Assembly: GCA_028023455.1 (NCBI GenBank)
Contig: JAQFVV010012537.1
Coordinates: forward strand, 1,486,001 to 1,550,000
Source: Epiperipatus broadwayi
Taxonomy: Eukaryota > Onychophora > Udeonychophora > Euonychophora > Peripatidae
Reading direction: 5' to 3'
Length of the DNA stretch: 64,000 bases
Positions 39,721 to 51,663 of the stretch are shown one piece after another; the first letter of the stretch is position 1, and each line of letters opens with the position of its first letter. The notes below the pieces were generated by a model, which worked only from the letters and a program-made list of their open reading frames with translations, was not told the origin of the DNA and did not search any database. Both the position numbers and the translations under genes were made by a program.

Positions 39721-41448
39721 TTGTGTATATGTCTAAAAAAAATTTTTTTATTAATTTTTTTTAAAAATAGTGATCATAAGTTTTCAAAATGATTGAAAAT
39801 GAAATGACATCTCAAAAGCCATAAAAATGATGAAGGATGTCAATAATTAATATATTTAGGAAAGAATTTTGAATGAATAATGATAGATATTAGTTTACAT
39901 TAGAATTACAATGATGAATTCCTAAAACATAAAGCACTCTATAGTAGTGTTTTTCAATATTTTTTGCCACATGATCCAATAGACTTCATTGAAATAGTTC
40001 TGTGACCCACATATTTATCACATAAATTATAATATAAAATAAAAGAGATGTTACAGTAGCACAGTACTGTATATATGTATATATTTGCAATAATCTGATA
40101 ATATCTATAATGAACAAATAATTTGTAAGTTAAAAGTTGAGTTAAAGTTAAACTACATATTTTTAATTTAAAAGCATAACATATTTTGTTAATTACCAAA
40201 AAAAAGTGTTTTCTTTTCAAATAAGGTTTTATTTATATTCAAAATACAAGCAAAAATTACAAAAATAAATTATACAGAATTTTATTTAAGTTACATATGA
40301 AAAATTTAAAAAATAGTCTACTTTGATGTATCAGTTAGATTTCAATATTGTTTGAAGTTACTGTAAAAAATTTGTAAAACTACAGCAGTAACATATTTAA
40401 ATAAAATTTGCTATTAAAATATTATAAATTAATTTAATTATTTAATAGCTTTGTTGTTGTTGCTTCTTTTCAATTAATTTTTCAATTCTTGCTCCAATAG
40501 AATTAGTTAAAGCTAATCTTATTATTGAACTAAGATTGAGTCAGTTTCTAATCTTATTTTTTGTAACATACATCGTTGAAAATCCACTTTCAGCCAAATA
40601 AGTTGTTGCAAATGGAAATACTAAGAAATGTTCATATAGAAAAGATGAAGAGTTAAAGGTAAGCATATTTTTAAAAAATAATAATTATAGCTGCAATCCA
40701 ATAGTTATTTTTTTTTTATCCTAGATTCACCAAAACAATATAAATTCATATTCTTTTGATTTGAAAACAAAAATATTTTTTTATTTTTTTTAAACTTCTT
40801 TTAAGAATATATTATCTTTTGTAATTACATGCCCATTAAAGCAACATATTTGTTTGTCAAAACAATGTTGTTGTTTTTTCATTTATTGCATTAATAATTA
40901 GCTTTTGCAATATTTTTGTCAGAATAAAAAATAAATTAAATCTATTTATATCTCTTTATTTAGCTGTAAACACTTTATTTCAAATTATCAAAAATAATAT
41001 TACCTACTTAGACTTTATTTTAATATTTATACAAGTAATTTTTATGTGTATATTTCTTTATTTCCTTCACTTTTGTATATGTACATTTTTAGATATAAAT
41101 TAATCATATCTGCACACTATTATCCTCTATGTGATGAGCATGAAATAATCTGTTCAATATTTTTATGATGCGATATCTAGAGAATATTTTTTATTTGCAA
41201 TATTCCTCAAATGTTTATATATTTATCTAACTAAACTCTTCTTTTTTTATTCTCTTTACTTTAATATTATGTTTGTTGGGCATGCTCTATCATCTTTAAA
41301 ATGATGTACAGAAAATTAAAAAAGGCAGAATTCATGCAAAAAAATTATACATGCAGGTTCTAAACATTATTATACTAAATTATTATACAAAATTTTACAT
41401 AAAAATCTTATACAAAGCTAATAATAAAAATTACAGTTGATTTATTAC

Positions 41449-41643
41449 CTTGACATGTTGTGCTCTGAAGAGGCTGAATGTATCCTCGCCCACATGCCTG
41501 AGAATCTGGACAACGTTCACATGGATGACCCCAAGCTTTTCCAATTGTTGCACAACATAATTGTCTTGTACAAACTACACCAGCCAGTTGACCTTGGCAC
41601 ATTTGATTTTTAATTTCTCGAAAACATGGTCCTGTTCTGTAAT
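41449..41643 (-). CDS. FBN: fibrillin exon: hybrid domain 1
   Basis: A 195-nt exon of 65 codons, phase 1-1, with acceptor gtatttag and donor gtaataa. It encodes the first hybrid (TB/EGF-like) domain. Segments [30 protein letters not shown] and CGRGY are the most conserved host protein sequence in the window. Nine cysteines are present, as in hybrid domain 1 of vertebrate fibrillins, where the odd cysteine is unpaired and has been linked to intermolecular disulfide bonding. The exon ends CQ-G, completed by the next exon to open DVDEC. This domain is what separates the gene from ordinary EGF-repeat proteins such as Notch or fibulin. Confidence 0.95.
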
Positions 41644-42725
41644 CTAAATACAATTTATTTTTTTAATTTTTGTTATTAAATATTTTCGATCTATATTAAA
41701 AAATATTTAAATATCTTTTAATAATCATCTACTTTTTAATTTTAATAAAATCAAGAAACAAAAAGATGAAACTAGTAGTAATAAAAGAGTAAGTACTAAG
41801 AAAAAAAATAAAGGTAGAAAGTGAGAGTTTAAATCTGACTTTCAATTTAAAAAATATATCTTATTATTAAAGAATTTCATATATGAAAATGATGAGAATA
41901 GAAGTTTGTGTAAAATTTGGAAATATATTAAGTACTAGAATTTTTGACATAAGGATGTTGAACAAGAAGAAAATTATGAAGAGATTTACTTTTAGTTTTA
42001 GGACAGGTTAGTGAAGTAAGCTCACAAGAATATTAGCAATGAGAAAAAATTTTAAGTACTATTTCAAGACTGCTTACCTTAACATTTTATTAAGCTTATT
42101 CTCATTATAAAATAAACATTAATATTTCAATGCTAACATTATCCTTATCAAAATCTATTCATTTGGAAATTCATCAAAATAGTTAAAATACAATATTCCT
42201 AGCTTATATTCTCCCTTTATCTATATATAAAAAAAACTTTTTAATCTTATAAATATCTTTTGCCTAAGCTATAGTTGTACTTTTATTCAAAATATTCAAC
42301 AAAATTGAATTCAACTTATCAGCTATCCTTTTCAAATCAATGAATCTGATATTGCTTCATGCATCTTTAGCAATAACCCTCTTCATTCCATTACAATTTA
42401 AAACTATTATTTGGATATAAGCATTAACATTCCTAATATCTTAATTGCATTTATGAAATGACAATATCAGAAACTTGGAAAGGCTTTCTTTACTATCTTT
42501 TGCTTAGTGACAAGAACAAAAAAAAATGAAAAAAAAGTAGAACTTACTTCATTTGCATATAAATTATCTCCACATTTTTTTTAACTAATGAAGTAAATAA
42601 AAGATCTTTGAGCAGGATAGTTATTAGTTTGTAAAGCAAGAAAGATCATTTAGTATCTGACAGGATTTTAGCTTAGATTAATCTCTGCAAAAATGGATAT
42701 TACTGCAATGATATTTCAGAATAAG

Positions 42726-42869
42726 TATTATATGATTTACTTTATTCTTATATAAGTCCCTTAACATTCACAGATTAATGACTTAATTGATACATGTTAT
42801 TATATGATTTACTTTATTCTTACATAAGTCCCATAACATTCACAGATTAATGACTTAATTGATACATAT
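42726..42869. repeat. 72-bp direct tandem duplication
   Basis: Unit 42726-42797 is repeated at 42798-42869 with about three substitutions; both contain ACATTCACAGATTAATGAC. The location is intronic and the duplication is recent. Confidence 0.88.
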
Positions 42870-43319
42870 TATTTTCTAGAAGTGCTTCTTTTTAGCAGCC
42901 TTCATATGATCACATTTTAATAACAAAAATTACTGAGCACATTAACATGTTATTTAGAGAACACAAAACTACATACTAGTTTATTAAGTGTTAATTCTCT
43001 ATGTTATGTTCAACACTGAAGATCAGTTGCTCACAACAATATTACTTTAAAAACTGAAGAGATTGAAAAAATATATTTGCTACAATATTTTCACAATGAA
43101 ACCAAAGAAGAGGAATTACCATTTATTACAAGGATTGTTGAGGTTCAGGCTATAGTAGTCAAATTGTATTTTTATATTGGATTATTTCCATCACCTAATA
43201 TGTGTATTAAAGGTCTTTAGAAAAATGTAACTTTATTTAAATATTCCAAATACATTCAACTGTTAGTAACAGCACATCAAACAGGCTAATATATGCACAA
43301 CATTTTGAAAGGTATTGGA

Positions 43320-43610
43320 TAGAGAAGAAAAGGTACAAAAAAGAAAATTGAAAGAAGCAGCTCACATTACAATGGCAAAAAAATCCCATAAGCCAAACTA
43401 GTATGACTATACATAATGTATGGAATCCACTAATCAACTTTGCTCTTAGGAAAAAGTGGAGAAATCAGAAGAAACCTCACAGATAACTATTTGAAATTTC
43501 TACAGACTGTGTTCTTTGACAGGATAGCTCAGTTGGTTAGATTGTTACCTTAAAATTCAATACTCAAGAATCTAAGGATCCAGGTTTGAATCCCATGCTA
43601 AAACTAATCA
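43320..43610 (+). mobile_element. tRNA-like SINE family S2, copy 1
   Basis: Contains GATAGCTCAGTTGGTTAGA near 43524, a clear pol III A box, and GGTTTGAATCCC near 43583, a B box. The upstream body includes GGAAAAAGTGGAGAAATCAG and CCATAAGCCAA, which recur at 51.66-52.07 kb (inverted) and 52.07-52.28 kb. The tRNA-like part is at the 3' end of the repeat. RTE copy C begins about 17 bp further on. Confidence 0.7.
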
Positions 43611-43648
43611 AAGTTTCATAACTAGTATCATCATCATCATCATCATTA

Positions 43649-44494
43649 TCAACCATTATCAATCCACTGCAGGATGAAGGTCTCCCCAAGTTTAATCCAT
43701 CTTCTCCGATCTTTAGCTTCTCTTCTCCACATCACCCCTACACATTTTCTTATTTCATCCATCCATCTTACATGTGGTCTCCTTCTGGGTCTTTTACAAT
43801 CTCTTGGAATCCAGTTTAAAATTTCAATTGTCCATCTATTATCATCTCTTCTAGCAATATGTCCAGCCCAACTCCACTTCAATCTTTTAATTTTTTCAAT
43901 GAGGTCAGTAACACCTGTTTGTTCTCTTACCCATACATTGCATTTTCGATCTCTTCTTGTTACTCCCAACATACATCTCTCCATACTTCTTTGAGTGGTC
44001 TGAAGTCTCTGTATTGATCTTCTATTAAGTGTCCAAGTCTCAGATCCATAAGTAAGAACTGGTAAAACACATTTGTTAAAAACCTTTCTTTTCAAACACA
44101 TAGGCATATTTCCTTTTAATATCAAGTTATTTCTACCAAAAGCACTCCAACCAAGTTTAATTCTATGATTAATTTCCTCTATTATGTTTCCATCTGTATT
44201 AATAATCTGACCAAGGTATTTGTAACTCTTAACTTCTTCTAATTCATCATAATCAATCTTTATTTTCATATTTTGAGCAAATCGATTAAACATTACTTTA
44301 GTCTTTTTAACATTTATCTTTAGTCCTACTTTCCTACTTTCATCTGATAACTCCTGCAACATTTCCTGCAGCTCGGAAGCATTATTTGCAAAAACAACTA
44401 CATCATCTGTGAAATCTAAATGACTTAAATAATCTCCATTTACTTTCACTCCTTTAGTTTCCCATTTTAATCCACAAAATACTTCTTGCAGCAC
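43649..44494 (-). pseudogene. RTE RT end and C-terminal domain (copy C)
   Basis: A 281-codon stretch from within RT to the element's stop codon. It contains HLDFTDDVVVF (the catalytic box, with Thr for Ala), [51 protein letters not shown] and HVRWMDEIRKC. LKWSWAGH is the usual form of this motif in RTE proteins and shows the reading frame here is the ancestral one. Confidence 0.88.
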
Positions 44495-44610
44495 TGCTGT
44501 AAAAAGTTTTGGAGATATAAAGTCACCTTGTCTTACACCTTTCTCAATGTTGACTTTCCCAGTATCATTATGTAATCTAATTGTTGCTGTTGCATTTTTA
44601 TAAATATTCT

Positions 44611-45999
44611 TTAAAATATGACAATATCCTGGATATCCAATGCTTTAATCACTGAAGAAATGTTTATAGAATCAAATGCCTTTTCATAATCTACAAATCC
44701 AAAACATAATGACAACTCATATTCATTTGTCCTTTCTATAACTTCTCTCAATACTTGAATATGATCTACTGTACTAAAACAACTTTTAAATCCAGCTTGT
44801 TCTCTTGGTTGGTGAAAATCCAAGGTTCTCTGTAGACAAGTTGTAATTATCTTGGTAAAAATTTTATATAAAACTGATAAAAGGCTGATAGGTCTGTAAT
44901 TTCTAATATCTTCTTTATCACCTTTTTTAAATATTAATATTATTACTGCATTCTTCCAATCATCCGGTACATCTTTATCATTTAGACATTTGGTATATAA
45001 CTTTGCTAATATTTTTTCTGTTTCTTCACCTGCTTCTTTTAATATATCAATTATAATTCCATCATTACCTGGAGCCTTTCCTTTTTTCATACATTTAATT
45101 GCATTTCTCACTTCTTCATTTAAAATTGTGGGCAATTCGGAAGATGTAATAGATATAGGAGGTACTTGTTCTTTATTACTATATAATTCTTGATAAAAAT
45201 CTTCTACCAATTTCATAATGTCATCCCTCTTTTTAGTAATAATTCCATCTTTTTTCCTTATTGCAGATATAAATTTCCTACCAATACCAAAATGTTGTTT
45301 TACATTCTTAAGACTTTTATTTTCTTCTACAGCTTTTCTTGCTAGTTCACAGTTATACTTTCTTATATCATTTTCAACTCTTTTCCGCACCATTTTACAA
45401 AATTCGAGATATTCAATTCTTTTTAATGCATCATTCTTGCATATCTTCATATTCCTTCTTTTCTTCATAAGTTCTCTAGTCTCAGTAGAAATTTTATTAG
45501 TCAATTGCTGCTTTTTTCTACCAGCTATCTTTGTTGCAGTTTTTAAAAGTGTATCAGTTATTTTCATATTAATTTCATTCAAATCTGAATCATGTTCAAA
45601 ATCTACTAATACTTGAAACCGATTTGTAAGTTGTAATTTAAATTCATTAGAATGTTTCTGAAGATTAGGAATATCAACTGTAAATATAGTTTTTCTTAAT
45701 AATTTTTGTCTCTCTAGTTTTACATTAACATGTATCTTACCCCTTACTAATCGATGATCACTTCCTGTGTTAAATTTATTAAGAACATTACAATCTTGAA
45801 ATATGTATTTCCTGTTAGTCAAAATATAATCCAATTCTGCTGTACCTTCATTTGGATGCTTCCATGTCCATTTCCTTCTAACATTTTTCTCAAAAAAAGA
45901 ATTCATAATATAAAGTTTTTCCTTCTCTGCAAACTCCACAAGTCTATGTCCTCTCTCATTTCTATTACCATAACCAAAATTACCTACAACAACTTTCAT
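44611..45999 (-). pseudogene. RTE endonuclease end and RT start (copy C)
   Basis: A 462-codon stretch. It continues the endonuclease (DYILTNR, GSDHRLVRGK), then a basic connector rich in Lys and Arg (about residues 110-250), then RT blocks [19 protein letters not shown] and YEKAFDSI. It runs unbroken through the position where copy B has its 2-nt deletion. A 13-nt deletion near 44633 ends the frame before the GVRQGD block. Confidence 0.88.
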
Positions 46000-46594
46000 C
46001 TTTCATTTGTTTACCAATTCTAGCATTAAAATCTCCCATAACAATTTTAAAATGTTGTTTACTCTGATCAAAAGCCTTTTGTACATCCATATAAAAATCT
46101 TCTACTACTTCATCACTGTGAGAACTTGTTGGGGCATAAACCTGAATTATCTGCATTTGATATCTGCTATTAAGTTGTATAACTAATCTTGCCACTCTGT
46201 CTGATACGCCATCAATCTCCACAATATTGTTCTTCCACTTTTTATTTATAATGAATCCTACTCCACTTGTATTTCCAATATTTGTGCCTTTATAATAGAG
46301 CATATGTCCACTTTTTAAATCAATTGTCTCTTCACCTTTTCTTCTAACTTCACAAAGTCCAATAATATCCCATTTAATATAAGAGAGTTCTTCTTCTAAT
46401 TCTTGCAATCTTCCTTCACTTGAAAGTGATCTGCAGTTGTAAGTACCTAAATAAAAAGTCGTCATCAAATGGCAGCCTAGGTCCGCCTCCAGGATATTCT
46501 TAGCACCCTCCACCTTCGGCCACCAACCGCTGCCTTGGTTGGTGACTTTACAGCCTCCTGGGATTAAGGGCCATGCTTTATTTTTGTCTGTCAT
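45980..46594 (-). pseudogene. RTE ORF, N-terminal part and start of endonuclease (copy C)
   Basis: The start is taken at the ATG on the element's 5' edge (46594); upstream codons are in flanking DNA. About 53 residues (MTDKNKAWPLIPGGCK..., GSGWWPKVEGA) precede the endonuclease, which opens MMTTFYLGTYNCRS. It includes CEVRRKGEE, YAPTS and GDFNARIGK. The frame ends at one inserted base near 45991 and continues in 45999-44611. The short N-terminal extension is not a known domain. Confidence 0.85.
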
Positions 46595-47516
46595 AATTGT
46601 ATAATTGGGAAAAATCTTTATCATTTACACAAACATTCATTCTGCCTTATCAGGCATTGAGAAAAAAGACCATGGTGTTTCTTGATCTTAAACTCAGAGG
46701 TAAAAAGCCAATAAACTCACCACGCTGGCTAATGCGTGTTGGTGAGCAGCCCATCCATGTTCATATACTATATGAATAAACATATAGTAATAACAGCTGC
46801 AACAACAAGAACGTATGGAGTGGACATTAGGAATTTGCCCTGCTCGGTTCCTTTAAGGCCTCCAAGAGGAATCAAAGGGTCTCCTTTCAGTTAATAGCAA
46901 ACTCCTTTCTGCAGCCCATAACTAGAATAGCAATAGAATAATTGAATATATTAAATTTTTTAACAATCACAGATCTAATGCTAAAAGTTATTGTCACCAT
47001 ATATTACTATTTAAAATGCATGGTGATAGATGGTGGAAAATAATATATAGTTATATTATATAGTTGAGTGGTTATTCTTGAGCTTCAATGGAATTTCATA
47101 TGGATTGAATGAAATTTTATTTGAATATTGTTATCACTTCTCTTAATTGAGATATTAAATATGCTTCTACTTTGAATTTGCATAATCTGAATCTCAGATT
47201 AACAAAGATCTGCTTTTACTGTATGATAAATAAAATGCTGCAGCATAACCATATTATTTTTGGAGCATCTAATAATTTTAAATTGGAAATCAGGCCAAAT
47301 TTGGATAAGATAAGCTGGCCATCAAATTTGTCTATATCTATTAAATTTAAGTTTGATAAGAATAGATACTATAACCTAGCAAAAAGTCTTCTCCAAAAGT
47401 CACTGAGCTTGACAAATTTATTAGCATTTAAAGATTGGTTTAAACATTTTTCTTATCTATTTCTCTAAGATTATAAATATTTGGGTTTCAAATTATACAC
47501 TTGTTAAAAGAAAATT

Positions 47517-47807
47517 ATACGTATATAATAATTAATGTTTTATTAAAATAAGTTTTATTAAAAGAAATAGACAGGAATTTTGTAATTAAATTTGGTACGC
47601 TATTAAAGATAAGCGCTTCAGATCTGAAACCAATTAATTTTCAGCTATTGTCTACTTTTAGTAATCAGCACTTTTAATCTAGCTGCTTAATTAGTTTCTG
47701 ATCTGAAGCGCTTATCTTTAATAGCGTACCAAATTTAATTACAAAATTCCTGTCTATTTCTTTTAATAAAACTTATTTTAATAAAACATTAATTATTATA
47801 TAAGTAT
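47517..47807. mobile_element. foldback element, 114-bp arms, 63-bp spacer
   Basis: Arms 47517-47630 and 47694-47807 are nearly perfect inverted copies (core GAAATAGACAGGAATTTTG, AAGATAAGCGCTTCAGATC). The spacer is 47631-47693. Homology with the partial copy at 48596-48795 extends left to about 47501 (TTGTTAAAAG). No ORF. Confidence 0.88.
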
Positions 47808-47810
47808 AAT

Positions 47811-48595
47811 GGATTTGGGATCAAACCCAAGAAAAAGCTTTTTGTGACACTAAAGAATTATAAACGTCAAACAGCTTATTAGTACATTACGACAGCAGCC
47901 TCGAATTGATATTGACAACAGATGCATCCGAAGTTGGAGTAGGGGCAGCCTTAAGCCATACAGTAGCTGACGGCGAGCGACCAATCGTCTACGCTTCAAG
48001 AACATTAACAAAAGCTGAGCAAAATTATAGTCAACTAGATAAAGAGGCGTTGGCTATCATATTTGCAATAAAAAAGTTTCACCAATATTTGTATGGTCGA
48101 CAGTTTAAAATCTTTACCGATCATAAACCGCTGTTGGGATTATTAGCAAAAAATAAAACTGCACCTGATCATCTAAGCCCTAGAATATTACGTTGGGTTA
48201 ATCTGTTGTCAGGCTATGATTTTGATCTAAATTTCAAAAAGGAAAGATCATTAAACACGCAGACGCACTGTCAAGAATGCCCATTAAAGCTGAACTACAA
48301 AAAGATGACCAAACTATTAACTATATCGATAATTGGAACAACGAATTAATAACCAGTGAAAAGGTAGCTAATTGAACTAAAGCTGACAATGGATATAAAC
48401 ACTTAAGTAAATGGATCAGCAAAGGCTGGCCACAAAGTCGGCCCAAGAGACTAACAAAACGCCATTAGAAGAGAAAACATCTCCACGCAGATCTTCGAGA
48501 ACAAGAAAAGAACCCGCTTACTTAAGACTATGTAAGACTTCAGAAACCATAATTTCTGAAGTGGTGGAGGTGCTTTATACGTGTATAATAATGTA
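47811..48595 (+). mobile_element. Ty3/Gypsy pol fragment framed by foldbacks
   Basis: A pol fragment running from the RT-RNase H junction to the pol C-terminus, with integrase missing. It starts 3 bp after one foldback and ends exactly where the next begins. A different Gypsy lineage from the 6-15 kb pair, and much less decayed. Confidence 0.75.
47906..48349 (+). pseudogene. Gypsy RNase H domain fragment
   Basis: Translation shows TTDASEVGVGAALSH (first RNase H Asp), YASRTLTKAEQNYSQLDKEA (Glu), FTDHKPLLGLL (Asp) and ILRWVNLLSGYDFDL, the order of the Ty3/Gypsy RNase H. Upstream in the same frame, WDQTQEKAF and LVHYD belong to the preceding connection region. A frameshift near 48245 hides the conserved HADALSRMP, which is in the neighbouring frame. 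RNase H degrades the RNA strand during reverse transcription. The fragment has no RT palm, so it is inactive. Confidence 0.85.
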
Positions 48596-48602
48596 TTGTT
48601 AA
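48411..48602 (+). pseudogene. Gypsy pol C-terminal tail fragment
   Basis: A basic stretch, SPRRSSRTRKEPAYLRL, like the extreme C-terminus of Ty3/Gypsy polyproteins. It lies only about 100 bp after the RNase H end, so the whole integrase has been deleted. The following GTGGTGGAGGTGC resembles a polypurine tract. The last codons run into the right foldback copy. Confidence 0.6.
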
Positions 48603-48795
48603 AAGAAAATTATACGTATATAATAATTAATGTTTTATTAAAATAAGTTTTATTAAAAGAAATAGACAGGAATTTTGTAATTAAATTTGGTAGGCTATTA
48701 AAGATAAGCGCTTCAGATCAGAAACTAATTAAGCAGCTAGATTAAAAGTGCTGATTACTAAAAGTAGACAATAGCTGAAAATTAATTGGTTTCTG
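48596..48795. mobile_element. partial foldback element, spacer inverted relative to 47.5 kb
   Basis: The first 125 bp repeat the left arm of the 47.5-kb foldback in the same direction. The next block (AACTAATTAAGCAGCTAG to AATTAATTGGTTTC) is the reverse complement of that element's spacer. The second arm is missing; sequence changes after GGTTTCTG. Confidence 0.85.
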
Positions 48796-48847
48796 AAACA
48801 TTCCTTAACAAGAAAAAAGAAGGAACAAAAAATAACTAAGCAGCACT

Positions 48848-49164
48848 TGTAGCGGAGAACTCATTGAATGCATACGAAGATCAAGAGTTAACTTAGCAAT
48901 GGAACAAACCCAGTGAATTCCACCACTGAAGGTTAAAAAGTGGACCTAGGAACTTTGCTGGCCTCACCGGTCTATATTATGTTTTTTTGTATGCCTTCAT
49001 GGCCAGCGTTCGTAAGTTAAACTTAATTGTCTTATAACTATATATATGTATTATTATTTATCCGACTGTTAATTCTATTAAACTATTTGTATAATCATTT
49101 GGTTTCTGCTGTCTATTTACCTGATGGTTAAGCCGAGTGAGTGGCTGTACACAGCAACACTACA
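48848..49164 (+). mobile_element. probable Gypsy LTR
   Basis: About 317 bp that starts TGTAGCGG and ends CACTACA, giving a 5-bp inverted terminal pair TGTAG/CTACA. It lies downstream of the pol fragment and after a purine-rich AAGAAAAAAGAAGGAAC stretch. The end GAGTGAGTGGCTGTACACAG is of a style seen in Gypsy LTRs. No second LTR or primer binding site is visible. Confidence 0.45.
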
Positions 49165-50063
49165 TATAATTATTTGATTAAATTCATACATAATGGAGTA
49201 AGATAAAACACTGCATCATGATACAAAACTTGAATTTAAATTTGAGTAAAAGAACTCTTAAAAAAACATCAACATTTGAAATTGATTGTCATCACATTTG
49301 ACTTAATATTGAGACAAATGAGACATTCTTTTTTATTCACATTACAAAAAAATAATAAAAATACTCATTGATTTTACTTTTGATCAGAAATAAATAAAAA
49401 AAACTGACTAGTTATATTACATAAAGAAAGTGTAATTTCATTTTATATCCAATTAATACTTTTAATTTTAAGTTTCAGAATTCATCACCACTCTATAACT
49501 ATATCAAACCAGACTTTCGCACTCATATAGAACCATAGAAATCAACACAACTTGAAAAAACAGCAAATTATTTTTTTCTCACTACATTTTTGCATCTAGT
49601 ATAAGCTTTATTAATCAATAGATAAATTGAAATCAATAAATTACAGTTTGAACATAATTTTAAAGTAACACATTATTTAATATTTTAGATATATTTTAAA
49701 ATTAATAAGTAAATATATATATATTTCTTTGGTTTATGAATTTTGTTTTCAAAAACAATATCTCATTAAAGATAGTCATAATTTTATAATTTATAAACAT
49801 TCAGAAATTTAATGAAATGCATTTTTTTCTAACAAAATAAAAATTTCTTTGAATTTTTTTTTTTACATACTGTTTATTTAATTTGCATTATATTCAAAAG
49901 AATTTTCTTGGATTTATTAAAAAGGAAATCACATTAGAAATGCATATACAGTATTAAAATATTTTAATTAGGTTACTAATATTGTAATTAAAAAAAAATT
50001 TGTTTCTAAAATTTTTTTAAAGAAATAAATTCAAAGATTTATCTGTAACAATTAACTTTTTAC

Positions 50064-50159
50064 CTGTTTCACATCTTCGCCCAGTAAAACCATAAATACA
50101 TGCACATCTGTCAGGACCAATACATCTTCCACCATTTGCACAACCTTCTGAACATATAG
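50064..50159 (-). CDS. FBN: fibrillin exon: EGF-like domain preceding hybrid domain 1
   Basis: A 96-nt exon of 32 codons, phase 1 at both ends. The acceptor reads attaacag and the donor gtaaaaa on the minus strand. It encodes a compact six-cysteine EGF module without the calcium-binding consensus; ANGGRC and [13 protein letters not shown] are diagnostic of the third EGF of fibrillins. It has the same length as the matching human module from memory of the family. The last codon is completed by the next exon to give Asp, so the chain runs CET-DYRTGPC into the hybrid domain. It is the most 5' exon I can find in the window. No upstream EGF exon was visible up to 64 kb. Confidence 0.92.
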
Positions 50160-51663
50160 CTGTTAATATACAAAGCAAAACAAAATTCACATTTTCTTCA
50201 TTTCTTTTTTTTAAATATTTTATTTACAGCAAAACTATCTAAAATTTTTGAGCAAAAAATAACAAGTAAATAATAAAGTCAGTTGCAATTTTTTTTTTTT
50301 GTTGTTATTAATTATAAAAGCACTATACAACATAGTGTAAGATCAATTTTTGCACTATAATGGATTATTATTTAATGATTACCAAAGTAAATCACACCAG
50401 TAGAAGATATATAGAAAAGATAAAAATCCTGCCATCTCTTTAACATATGGCATATACTGTCTAGTACTAAAAATATTACCTTTTGTTCAAAGAAGAACAA
50501 TTAATACACAGTAATCTGCATTCAGTATTTGACTTTGATGATCTTATCTACATGATAAGATAAATCACAATTACCATGTCCAGAAATGATTTTTCTTATC
50601 ATAATATATATAATTCTTTGATCTACCATACTTGTTTTTTTATAATGATGAATAAAAAATATTTAATTTATCAATGTACTTTAGATATTTTATAGCAATC
50701 TAGTTATAGTTGGGTTTTTAGAAACATTTCCATTTATGTATCTTACATTTTGAAATTATGTATGTTAGAAAACTTTTTGTTCTTTTACTTGCAATTGTAC
50801 CATTTTATTTAAATATAGAATTTCTTTTCTTAAACTTTCATATTACTAAATTTTTAAAATTGTTTTATTTGTCATTATGCTGTGTTCATTTTAAAGCCAA
50901 AATTCTCTTCAAAAATAATTGTTGTAGATATTGTGCTACTTTTATTTAGAAAATGTTCTTGTTTTTTCCCATACTTTCCTGCTCATATTCTGATTGAGAT
51001 GCATTCTCATTAGAATTTGAAAAAATGTTAAAATCATTTACATGGTGTGAGAATTTTAGTGTGACTTACTTACTTTATTATAATGATTGATTTCTTGTAA
51101 AATCATTTTTTTCTTATTAATCATACTTGTTAAGACTATTTTTTTTTTTTTTTAAAACATAAAAAAACTGAATAAAAAAATTAAATAAAATATCAACATT
51201 AACTAATTTTGCTAATCTGAACATGTTGGAAGTTAGCATGCAGAATTAATTATTTTTAGGCTAGGATCACATTTTATTATTTAATTGGAAGATGTTTCAT
51301 GAGCATAATCAATCATAAGTTACTCATACTGACAAAGTACTTGACACATTATTCAATCAGAATATCCTTATTAGTTTGTTTGTTTTTTTTGAGAATATTT
51401 TTTGTTTTTTTAGAAGATATATAAAACAACATTAAGTAAATTCATCAGTTAATTCAATTACTGAGCAAGTCTTTGACATGGAAACAAATTATCATTTCAA
51501 AACATTAATGTATATTTTGTAGAGGAACTTTAAAAAAAAAAAAATCTGACTTAAAGGATATTTAGAAATAAGAATTTATTTTTTAAAAAAGATTTATGTT
51601 ATAATTATATGTTGAAATATTTCGCTAATCTAGTTTTAATTGCTATATTCTCCACTCTTTTTC

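Larger units (their letters stand above)
43627..46595 (-). mobile_element. RTE non-LTR retrotransposon copy C, near full length
   Basis: About 2.97 kb, nearly identical to copy B from the initiating ATG to the (TGATGA)n tail. In C the N-terminal extension is open (no stop where B has TGA) and the C-terminal region lacks the 5-nt deletion of A, B and D. Its own lesions are one extra base near 45991, a 13-nt deletion near 44633, and Ala to Thr in the catalytic box (FTDD). I could not find an unambiguous target-site duplication. Confidence 0.92.
41644..50063 (-). other. 8.4-kb fibrillin intron
   Basis: Lies between the EGF exon and the hybrid-domain exon. It holds a 72-bp tandem, a SINE, RTE copy C and the Gypsy/foldback composite. 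Stretches 41.7-42.7, 46.6-47.5 and 49.2-50.0 kb contain nothing I can name. Confidence 0.6.

Noticed and set aside
43524-43596. Possible functional tRNA gene
   Set aside because: A and B boxes are clear, but the arms do not close into a cloverleaf and the same unit recurs as a repeat at 51.7 and 52.1 kb.
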